Shown here in pieces: positions 1 to 4,401 of a stretch of DNA of 7,017 bases. Origin of the DNA: an uncultured Hymenobacter sp. (GTDB taxonomy: Bacteria > Bacteroidota > Bacteroidia > Cytophagales > Hymenobacteraceae); the NCBI GenBank assembly GCA_937871705.1, contig CALMOO010000069.1, forward strand, positions 28,828 to 35,844, read 5' to 3'. Within the stretch, counting starts at the first letter, position 1. Each line of letters begins with the position of its first letter. The notes below the pieces were generated by a model that saw nothing but the letters and a program-made list of their open reading frames with translations, did not search any database and was not told the DNA's origin. Position numbers and translations under genes: made by a program.

Positions 1-60
1 GACGAGGTCGATTACTTTCCAAAGTGGAAGGTATTTTATCCATCAGTGCTAAATAGTTGA
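1..60 (+). CDS. Possible C-terminal end of a gene entering from the left (very uncertain)
   Basis: Frame 1 is open from the window edge to a TGA at 58-60 and reads DEVDYFPKWKVFYPSVLNS, a plausible protein C-terminus with no unusual composition. The other two plus frames are also open for about 17 codons, so 19 open codons carry little weight. A small hairpin (GGCTT 63-67 with AAGCC 74-78) follows the stop directly. If real, this gene converges on the recombinase gene. No family can be assigned from 19 residues. Confidence 0.2.
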   Translation, partial: DEVDYFPKWKVFYPSVLNS

Positions 61-103
61 GCGGCTTAAACGGAAGCCAAGGTTAAGGAAAAGCTTGCCG
101 CCA

Positions 104-150
104 CACACCACTGGAACAGGCAGTGGGAATTCTATAAGTAGTGGTGTAAG
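104..150. repeat. Nested inverted repeats downstream of the recombinase gene
   Basis: ACACCACT at 105-112 pairs perfectly with AGTGGTGT at 140-147. A second dyad inside it pairs CCACTG (108-113) with CAGTGG (121-126) over a 7-base spacer, so the two structures share bases and are mutually exclusive. An AAGCTT lies outside each arm (91-96 and 149-154). The region is 25-70 bp past the recombinase stop, so a terminator role is possible, but neither strand has a convincing T-run. A role as an element end is the alternative. The rest of 61-175 shows no gene. Confidence 0.45.
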
Positions 151-156
151 CTTCCC
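145..156 (+). repeat. Left copy of a 12-bp direct repeat (TGTAAGCTTCCC)
   Basis: TGTAAGCTTCCC here is identical to 2451-2462; the match breaks on both sides (G144 against C2450, G157 against T2463). The two copies bracket the recombinase gene, the lox-like dyad, the AT-rich lipoprotein gene and the gene remnant. A direct duplication at both ends is expected of an integrated element, but one or two exact 12-mers repeated by chance are expected in 7 kb. The repeat is certain; its meaning is not. Confidence 0.4.
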
Positions 157-175
157 GCTAAAGTGGGCCAGGTAG

Positions 176-1228
176 TTATAATCCTAACGACTGAGCAGCA
201 TTATAAGAAACCACGTTGTTAAGCTGGGTGTAGCGCTCAATCATGGCATCCGTTTTTTGCTTGGTCTGGTTCTTAATAGCTTTATGGGATTGCCCATTTA
301 AAACGGCGGTTGTCACAAATGACACGCGCAGGGAGTGGGCCGAGTAATCCGGCCCGAGGCGCTTTTGCACTAGCTTGTTGATAGAGATATCGGAAAGCCG
401 CTTTTCCGAGGGAATGGCCAGCTGCCCGGGAGCCGCGCGCGGAATCTTTACGAACAGTGGCCCCGAAGTCCGGCCCACCAAGTTGAGCCAAGCCCGCAGG
501 CAGCGCACAGGGCAGTAGTCCATATTAGGCGCGTAAAAAATGGCTTTGTCCTCGACCGCGCCATATTGGTTGGTTTTGCTTTTCGCCAAGTGGACTAGCA
601 ACGCCCGCTCAGTGAATTCCAGCTGCTCGATGTTCAGGCCCACGAGCTCAGAGCGGCGAAAAGCCCCCGCGAAGCCGAGCAGTAGCAGGGCTCGGTCGCG
701 CAGGCCGGCCGAAGTGTCTAGGTCGATGCGGCGAATAGCCTGCTTCAACTCCTCGACGGTGAAAGCAGGGGCCTGGTCCTGTCGCTTACCCAAGGTGCGG
801 GCAATACCTTCTATCACGATATTGAGCGTATCCAACGTCGCCGGCAACCGGTGGCCGGCGAGCTGGTGCGCTTTGCGGATGGCGGCCAGGTGGCGCTTGA
901 TGGTAGCCAGCGCGTGCGGCCCGGTGAGCGGTTGCTGACCTTTCTGTTTCTTCGGACTTTCCCCGGTAGTTAGTTTTGGTTTCTCGGAGGCTAGGTGCGC
1001 CACGTATTCTGTGAGCGTATCCACGTCGGCCGGCACGGCCTGCAACCCGTGCTGCGCCCAAAAGGCCACGTACCTTTTCAGGTCCGACGTGTAGGCTCGC
1101 TCCGTATTTGCCGCGCCCTGGAGGCCGGCCTCCAGAAAGCCCGCGACTTTAGCGGAGGCCCGGGACAGCTGCGCACTGACTGATTGGGTAGCGTTGGACG
1201 AGGCGACGAGGGAAAGGTCTTCGCTCAT
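176..1228 (-). CDS. Tyrosine recombinase / site-specific integrase
   Basis: A 350-residue DNA breaking-rejoining enzyme of the lambda-integrase/Xer family, expected to cut and rejoin DNA through a covalent 3'-phosphotyrosine. Residues about 22-140 look like the helical core-binding domain, with a Lys-rich loop at 83-100. The catalytic domain covers about 153-345. Visible active-site residues are R191 (AFRRSEL), a beta-hairpin lysine K216 or K218 (AKSKTN), H298 and R301 (AHSLR) and the nucleophile Y333 (MIERYTQ). The usual second His/Trp, nine residues before the tyrosine, is Q324. The start is the ATG at 1226-1228 with no Shine-Dalgarno sequence, as is usual in Bacteroidota. Base composition is mixed, nearer to the right-hand genes than to its divergent neighbour. 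The promoter lies in the AT-rich 1229-1481 gap, which also holds a lox-like dyad. Whether it acts as integrase, resolvase or inversion enzyme cannot be told. Family call is very secure. Confidence 0.95.
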   Translation of the reverse strand: MSEDLSLVASSNATQSVSAQLSRASAKVAGFLEAGLQGAANTERAYTSDLKRYVAFWAQHGLQAVPADVDTLTEYVAHLASEKPKLTTGESPKKQKGQQPLTGPHALATIKRHLAAIRKAHQLAGHRLPATLDTLNIVIEGIARTLGKRQDQAPAFTVEELKQAIRRIDLDTSAGLRDRALLLLGFAGAFRRSELVGLNIEQLEFTERALLVHLAKSKTNQYGAVEDKAIFYAPNMDYCPVRCLRAWLNLVGRTSGPLFVKIPRAAPGQLAIPSEKRLSDISINKLVQKRLGPDYSAHSLRVSFVTTAVLNGQSHKAIKNQTKQKTDAMIERYTQLNNVVSYNAAQSLGL

Positions 1229-1481
1229 GGAATGGATTGGAGGTGGTGCGGAAGCAAGCTGATTCGGACCGCGAACCGATACCTTATATATAGGTGTCGA
1301 AAACGGTCGATAAGCATCCCTTTTTATCGCCTAAAGATAAGTTATGATAAGTAAACGTTATCATAACTTATAAGCAAACATACGCAAGTTTTGTAAAAGC
1401 TATATATGTCGCCACATGATGGGGCCAGGAACTATCTTTAGCCATCCTGGAAACACAGGCCGAGGCTTCTCTGCATTTTAA
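1229..1481. promoter_or_regulatory. Divergent AT-rich intergenic region with clustered GATAA/TTATC motifs
   Basis: This gap separates the divergent recombinase and lipoprotein genes and must hold both promoters. GATAAG occurs at 1309-1314, 1336-1341 and 1346-1351, and TTATC at 1324-1328 and 1358-1362: five copies of the core within 54 bp. CGATAA (1308-1313) and TTATCG (1324-1329) form a second, shorter dyad with a 10-bp spacer. TATATA at 1285-1290 lies toward the recombinase start. For the plus-strand gene TTTTG at 1389-1393 could be a -33 element, but I see no clear TAnnTTTG partner. Repeated motifs in both orientations suggest binding by the recombinase or a regulator. Confidence 0.5.
1337..1371. 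repeat. Perfect 14-bp inverted repeat with 7-bp spacer (lox-like; candidate recombinase core site or operator)
   Basis: The left arm ATAAGTTATGATAA (1337-1350) is the exact reverse complement of the right arm TTATCATAACTTAT (1358-1371). The spacer is GTAAACG (1351-1357). The pairing stops at G1336/A1372. Two head-to-head arms of 11-14 bp around an asymmetric 6-8 bp spacer is the known layout of tyrosine-recombinase crossover sites such as loxP, FRT and dif. The site is 108 bp upstream of a tyrosine recombinase start codon. It could instead be a dyad operator controlling one or both divergent genes. The sequence is not that of loxP. Confidence 0.6.
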
Positions 1482-2231
1482 ATGAGAAACAAATACTTGT
1501 TGATTGCCAGTCTGCCGTTTTCTTTAGGATTTGCCTCTTGTAATACTCAAGCTAGTCATGCAGGAGAATGCATATCCCAGAAGTTGACGACCCAGCAGAA
1601 GATAGACAATGGTTTATTCCTAGATTTCTATTATGGAATGACACCGGCAGAGTTTGCTACCGTTGAACAACAACTTATACAGGCTGGAACACTAGGTCAT
1701 TCAGATAGCACAACGAAGTTTATGCTTGTTGTCAATAATGTAGTTGACTTTGATGACAAGAGTGATAATGCAGATGAATGTATTTTCACAGTTACTCCAG
1801 CTTTTGAGGGGTGCTCGCTATACGCGATTGACTTGGAGTACATCCCTATAAACAACTACGTAGCGTCATTTAAAAGCTTCTCGATGGGTGAGCGCTTTAA
1901 ATTACAAAAAATCCCATACGAAAGCACCGTGAAAGCGGTCGAGAGCGCTTACAAGGAGAAATATGGGAAAGCTCATGTATCGGAAAGTCATTCTCTGGGA
2001 GGCTCTGTCCGTTACCGATGGAAAGCGCAGAATAAGGAAATCAATTTGTATAAAAATTACGGAGTGAGCCAAGGGCTAAATGGTAAGGACTACGAACTCC
2101 TCTCTGGTTTCAGCATCGAATACCGAAGCATGGTATTTGACCAAAAAGCAAAAGTCCAAAAGGACTCCTTGGATAAAGAGCAAAACAACTTAAGACAGAA
2201 GCAAGTCAGAGATAGCAAAAAAGCCATTTAA
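1482..2231 (+). CDS. AT-rich hypothetical lipoprotein of unrecognised family
   Basis: A 249-residue protein I cannot assign to a family. The N-terminus is a lipoprotein signal peptide: R2 and K4, a hydrophobic stretch, then GFASC with the lipidated cysteine at C20, so the mature protein should be anchored in an envelope membrane. The region after C20 lacks an acidic run that would suggest surface export. The mature part has a segment reading FLDFYYGMTPAEF (about 45-57), several cysteines (C30, about C100 and C110), and alternating polar/hydrophobic stretches suggesting a mainly beta or mixed fold. The last 30 residues are a charged K/Q/D/E helix. Three 60-base samples are about 35-40% GC, against about 70% for a sample of the efflux genes, which suggests recent transfer. 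The ATG start fits the signal peptide and has no Shine-Dalgarno sequence. It is divergent from the recombinase and is plausibly its cargo. Confidence 0.85.
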   Translation: MRNKYLLIASLPFSLGFASCNTQASHAGECISQKLTTQQKIDNGLFLDFYYGMTPAEFATVEQQLIQAGTLGHSDSTTKFMLVVNNVVDFDDKSDNADECIFTVTPAFEGCSLYAIDLEYIPINNYVASFKSFSMGERFKLQKIPYESTVKAVESAYKEKYGKAHVSESHSLGGSVRYRWKAQNKEINLYKNYGVSQGLNGKDYELLSGFSIEYRSMVFDQKAKVQKDSLDKEQNNLRQKQVRDSKKAI

Positions 2232-2242
2232 GTTACTGACAC

Positions 2243-2269
2243 GAAAACGACCTTCTAAGTAGGGTTTTG
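2243..2269 (+). terminator. Possible intrinsic terminator of the lipoprotein gene
   Basis: AAAAC (2244-2248) and CC (2251-2252), separated by a 2-base bulge, pair with GGGTTTT (2262-2268) around a 9-base loop. The 3' strand ends in a T-run, and the hairpin begins 13 bases after the stop codon. The stem is weak and mostly A-T, so this is tentative. Confidence 0.35.
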
Positions 2270-2272
2270 TAA

Positions 2273-2455
2273 ATTGGTCACACAGTCGTTGGGGACGGCT
2301 ACAAGACTGGGTATCAGAACCAATACACTTACCTTTGGCTTACTCGTGACCAAACCTAAGCCCAGTGGGGGCTGCTGGTGATTGATGTAGGAGGCACGGA
2401 TATCAAAAGCCTCGTCGGGCTAATAACCCTGAAGAAGATGTACGCTTCCCTGTAA
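2273..2455 (+). pseudogene. Short gene remnant with an in-frame stop
   Basis: One plus frame gives protein-like sequence on both sides of a TAA at 2357-2359: first a stretch containing GYKTGYQNQYTYLWLTRDQT, then AQWGLLVIDVGGTDIKSL and about 12 more residues to a second TAA at 2453-2455. The pattern of aromatic and alternating hydrophobic residues ending in WxLLVIDVGG looks like the C-terminal strands of a small alpha+beta domain. The frame has no start codon: a TAA lies just before it at 2270-2272. It would therefore be the 3' remnant of a lost gene carrying a nonsense mutation. I cannot name the family, and the reading could be chance. The right 12-bp repeat overlaps its end. Confidence 0.3.
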
Positions 2456-2462
2456 GCTTCCC
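2451..2462 (+). repeat. Right copy of the 12-bp direct repeat (TGTAAGCTTCCC)
   Basis: Identical to 145-156. It overlaps a local tandem: GCTTCCCT occurs at 2444-2451 and again at 2456-2463. With the left copy it would bound a segment of about 2.3 kb carrying recombinase and cargo. The repeat is real, but function as an attachment site is only inferred. Confidence 0.4.
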
Positions 2463-2464
2463 TC

Positions 2465-2493
2465 AAAAAAAGCCAGTCTAAGCTGGAGACTGG
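2465..2493 (-). terminator. Intrinsic terminator on the minus strand
   Basis: CCAGTCT (2473-2479) and AGACTGG (2487-2493) form a perfect 7-bp stem with a 7-base loop. On the minus strand the stem is followed by GC and then seven Ts (2471 down to 2465), a textbook factor-independent terminator. On the plus strand only four Ts follow (2499-2502), so it may work weakly in that direction too. No minus-strand protein gene ends here, which points to an RNA product from the region to its right. Confidence 0.6.
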
Positions 2494-2608
2494 TGGCCTT
2501 TTGACTCCGAAAGGCACGCTTGATAGCGCTAGTCACGTGGCATGCTTAGAGCAACGTTCTTAGAATGCCACGCTAGCCTGTTTATGAGCTTTTCTTAACA
2601 AAAGGCCA
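2494..2608 (-). ncRNA. Candidate structured RNA with closing helix (uncertain)
   Basis: TGGCCTTTTG (2494-2503) and CAAAAGGCCA (2599-2608) are perfect 10-bp complements enclosing about 95 bases. Inside, GCTAG (2528-2532) plus CGTGGCAT (2536-2543) pairs with ATGCCACG (2565-2572) plus CTAGC (2573-2577): 13 bp with a 3-base bulge and a 21-base loop. A competing hairpin pairs GCCTTT (2496-2501) with AAAGGC (2510-2515). On the minus strand the closing helix runs directly into the terminator at 2465-2493. I do not recognise it as 6S, SRP, tmRNA or RNase P RNA. The 5' end is unknown and could lie farther right, where CCACCCT (2663-2669) pairs with AGGGTGG (2727-2733). No convincing gene is visible in 2609-2767. 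Confidence 0.3.
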
Positions 2609-2767
2609 ATACAATCCATCGTCTGACGACCTCGTGGCCCCCAAAAAGAGCACCTAAGAGTGCCACCCTCATAACATCAATCAGAGCTCCGTTTAATAAA
2701 TGTTATAAACGCCGCAGTAAGCCTGAAGGGTGGTGTTCCGAGTAGGCAATGGGTACTAACTAGCTTC

Positions 2768-2813
2768 AACTGAAACAGCCCCGACCTGCTACCAGGTCGG
2801 GGCTGTTTCAGTT
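2768..2813 (-). terminator. Perfect 21-bp hairpin terminator
   Basis: The arms 2768-2788 and 2793-2813 are exact reverse complements over 21 bp around a CTAC tetraloop. The apical half is GC-rich (CCCCGACCTG), and the basal half carries an AAAC/GTTT block. It begins 17 bp past the stop of the small secreted protein gene at 2831. Neither strand has a long T-run beyond the stem, but the extreme stability and position fit a terminator, probably working in both directions. Confidence 0.75.
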
Positions 2814-2830
2814 ACCAAAGGTCAAAGGGC

Positions 2831-3064
2831 CTAGTGGTGGCCGTAAGAGCGAGCCGGGCCGCGGTCGTGGCGATGCTTGGCTTCCCAGCGGGTGCGCTCG
2901 ATGGCTTGTTGGCGTTCACGTTCGCGCTGGGCTTGTTCTACCCGAGCCCGTTCGCGGGGCGACAAGCGGCGCAGGTCGCGGTCATGGTCAAATGGGGCGG
3001 CCGAAGCGGCAGTAGTAACGAGCAAGGCAGCGGCGGCAACGAAGGAAAAGAGGGAGGCTTTCAT
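2831..3064 (-). CDS. Small secreted Arg/Glu-rich protein
   Basis: A 77-residue protein with a clear Sec signal peptide: K2, a hydrophobic core at about 4-19, and an ASA-A site with cleavage predicted after A22. The mature chain is only about 55 residues. It starts APFDHDRDLRRLSP, continues as a highly charged R/E/Q stretch at 35-66 that should form one amphipathic helix (RERARVEQAQRERERQQ), and ends in a His/Arg/Gly tail (GPARSYGHH). It is probably periplasmic. Small exported proteins of this type are common in Hymenobacter-like genomes, but I know no function; binding of anions or metals through the Arg/His content is only a guess. The start is supported by the signal peptide. TCCTGTC is duplicated in tandem immediately before the ATG (minus strand), and the hairpin at 2768-2813 closes the unit. 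Confidence 0.75.
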   Translation of the reverse strand: MKASLFSFVAAAALLVTTAASAAPFDHDRDLRRLSPRERARVEQAQRERERQQAIERTRWEAKHRHDRGPARSYGHH

Positions 3065-3090
3065 GACAGGAGACAGGAGAAGGTGGAAGG

Positions 3091-3107
3091 AAAAACGAGC
3101 AACTCGT
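3091..3107 (-). promoter_or_regulatory. Leader hairpin with T-run before the small secreted protein gene
   Basis: On the minus strand ACGAG (3107-3103 side) and CTCGT (3099-3095 side) flank a 3-base loop and run into five Ts (3095-3091), 27-43 bases upstream of the ATG. This resembles a weak terminator or attenuator in the 5' leader. The 5-bp stem is short and may be chance. Confidence 0.25.
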
Positions 3108-3177
3108 CTGCCCTTTCCAAGGCAAGCGCAGTGCCAGGTCCAGTAAAGTCACTTTTCGCCCTTTCGACTAACTCGCT

Positions 3178-3204
3178 CACAAATAGATTTCTGCGTGATT
3201 TGTG
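3178..3204. repeat. Inverted repeat CACAAAT-N13-ATTTGTG, possible operator
   Basis: CACAAAT (3178-3184) and ATTTGTG (3198-3204) are perfect 7-bp arms around a 13-bp spacer, in the gap between the DUF202 gene and the small secreted protein gene. On the minus strand TATTTGTG at 3186-3179 resembles a Bacteroidota -7 box (TAnnTTTG), so the dyad may overlap the promoter of the downstream gene. The rest of 3065-3270 shows no gene. Confidence 0.35.
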
Positions 3205-3270
3205 CCTGGCTGCTTCGTCGACCAACGGGGCAACTGCGCCGCTTAACACCCCTACTCTGGTGAGACCCCT

Positions 3271-3549
3271 TTAATTGGGCAGCGCTTCGCAATCGGCCAG
3301 CTGGCGGCGATGGGTGCGAAAGCGCAGCAGGCCAACCGTCAGCACTACCGCCGCGACGGCTAGGGCCGAGTAGCCGAGCCGGCCACCCCGCTCCGGGTGA
3401 AATTGCAACAAAGCCAGCCCAAAGCCCACCAGCGCCAGACTGGTACGCACATAGGTCAGCAAGGTCCGCTCGTTGGCCAGACGGGTGCGTTGCAGCGCCA
3501 ACCGGTCAGAGAGGGAAAGAGGGTCTTGAGACGAAATAGGTGGTGGCAT
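3271..3549 (-). CDS. DUF202 family small inner-membrane protein
   Basis: A 92-residue protein with the DUF202 signature: RTRLANERTLLTYVRTSLAL at residues 21-40, matching the family pattern of RT-LA-ERT-L---RT. Two membrane segments follow, about 34-50 and 57-76, separated by a short polar turn (HPERGGRLG), and a basic tail (RFRTHRRQ) closes the protein. It is slightly shorter than the roughly 100-120 residues usual for YidH-like members and may lack the third helix some of them have. The family is widespread and lacks a settled biochemical role; yeast VTC complexes carry a related domain. The ATG at 3547-3549 is the only start that preserves the signature and has no Shine-Dalgarno sequence. 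The upstream gene ends 127 bp away across two dyads, so it is probably transcribed separately. Confidence 0.88.
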   Translation of the reverse strand: MPPPISSQDPLSLSDRLALQRTRLANERTLLTYVRTSLALVGFGLALLQFHPERGGRLGYSALAVAAVVLTVGLLRFRTHRRQLADCEALPN

Positions 3550-3584
3550 GGAGCGAAGGGTACGGGGCCTTTTCTACTGTATTG

Positions 3585-3607
3585 CTTAACCAGCGGCACC
3601 GGTTAAG
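3585..3607. repeat. Inverted repeat CTTAACC-N9-GGTTAAG upstream of the DUF202 gene
   Basis: CTTAACC (3585-3591) and GGTTAAG (3601-3607) are perfect 7-bp arms around a 9-bp spacer, starting 36 bp upstream of the DUF202 start codon. A dyad of this spacing fits an operator in the promoter, or a weak stem-loop. On the minus strand no long T-run follows, which argues against a terminator. Confidence 0.4.
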
Positions 3608-3631
3608 TGGATACCTTTGTTAAAGAGCAAA

Positions 3632-3668
3632 TTAAGACCGGCGCAACGGGAGCAGGGCGCAGTCTTAA
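3632..3668 (-). terminator. Weak hairpin after the beta-barrel gene, possible terminator
   Basis: TTAAGAC (3632-3638) pairs with GTCTTAA (3662-3668), and GCGC (3641-3644) can pair with GCGC (3657-3660) inside. It lies 9 bp past the stop of the gene at 3677-4330. On the minus strand it runs into TTAATTTGCTCTTT, a loosely T-rich stretch. The position fits a terminator, but the stem is imperfect. Confidence 0.35.
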
Positions 3669-3676
3669 CCCCTTGC

Positions 3677-4330
3677 TCAGTGCTCCAGGCGCAGGAATAC
3701 ACCCAGGGAAAGCTCGGGGCTATTGGGTCGTCGCGTCGCTACAACGGCTCTCATACCCTCGGAAGGAGTCGCCGTGTTCAGGTACTGCACGGGGTCGGAG
3801 CCCAGCAGTAATCCGTAGCCTAGTGCCGTCATGAGGCCCAGCCGTTTGCCCGGCTGCCAGTACAGGCCGGCGCGCAAGCGGCCCACGGCGCAGGGGTGAA
3901 TCCGAATTTCAGCCGTTTCATCCTGAAAATACAGGTTGTCTTCGTGCGTCACGAGGGTCACGGATTCCCGCCCGGCGCAATAGATGACGTTAGCGCCTAC
4001 AAACGTGGCAAATTTCGTTTGGGTCCCCCACAGGTAGTACCGGGCCCCGATGCCGGTTTTGAAGCCGCTAAAATCAAAGCCCGCGCCCATAGTAGCTTCC
4101 AGATTTTTGATTACCCGGTTGCCGTAGTCCAGGCCGCACCCATACGGGGCGCCGAATCCGGCCGTGAGGGTGAGAATGCCGGGCGGGCGAACCAACTGCT
4201 CGACGGCCTGCGCCCGGCAGGGCTGACCTAGTAATACCCCAGCGACGAGCAGGAGCCCAGCTCCGGCAAAACCAGCTGGGCTGCGCCTCACGCGGGCATC
4301 ATAGCCAGAGGGCAGCGGCAGCGGGTACAT
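3677..4330 (-). CDS. Predicted outer-membrane beta-barrel protein, unknown function
   Basis: A 217-residue protein with a long N-region (MYPLPLPSGYDARVRRS), a hydrophobic segment at about 19-36 and a Sec cleavage site AQA after residue 42. The mature part of about 175 residues alternates short turns with amphipathic strands rich in Gly and aromatic residues, for example LTLTAGFGAPYG, MGAGFDFSGFKTGIGARYYLWG, LRAGLYWQ, LMTALGYGLLLG and LSLGVFLRLEH. That is the pattern of a small, roughly eight-stranded outer-membrane barrel. Three cysteines remain in the mature chain (C65, C118, C147). I cannot name the family. It follows the efflux adaptor gene by 71 bp on the same strand, but the AT-rich 40 bp before its ATG suggests its own promoter. 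It is too small and of the wrong fold to be a TolC-type channel. Confidence 0.7.
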   Translation of the reverse strand: MYPLPLPSGYDARVRRSPAGFAGAGLLLVAGVLLGQPCRAQAVEQLVRPPGILTLTAGFGAPYGCGLDYGNRVIKNLEATMGAGFDFSGFKTGIGARYYLWGTQTKFATFVGANVIYCAGRESVTLVTHEDNLYFQDETAEIRIHPCAVGRLRAGLYWQPGKRLGLMTALGYGLLLGSDPVQYLNTATPSEGMRAVVATRRPNSPELSLGVFLRLEH

Positions 4331-4401
4331 TAGAAAATAATTTAAAAGTCAATGAATTAACAACCATTCTCTCCGATGAGCGGGCCGGCGGCGGGCAGCA
4401 G

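Noticed and set aside
1337..1371. Identity with loxP
   Set aside because: Only the geometry and a short ATAACTT match are shared; arm sequence and spacer length differ and the recombinase is not recognisably Cre.
2595..2672. Minus-strand 25-codon frame (MRVALLGALFGGHEVVRR...) that stays protein-like past its stop
   Set aside because: Too short, no ribosome site, no family match, and it overlaps the inverted-repeat region better explained as structure. A transposase remnant was considered but no motif supports it.
2834..3274. 146-codon plus-strand frame opposite the small secreted protein gene
   Set aside because: No recognisable domain or signal peptide, and it is antisense to a gene with a clean signal peptide and its own terminator.
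3896..4231. 111-codon plus-strand frame opposite the beta-barrel gene
   Set aside because: Shadow of the minus-strand gene, with no signal peptide or domain.
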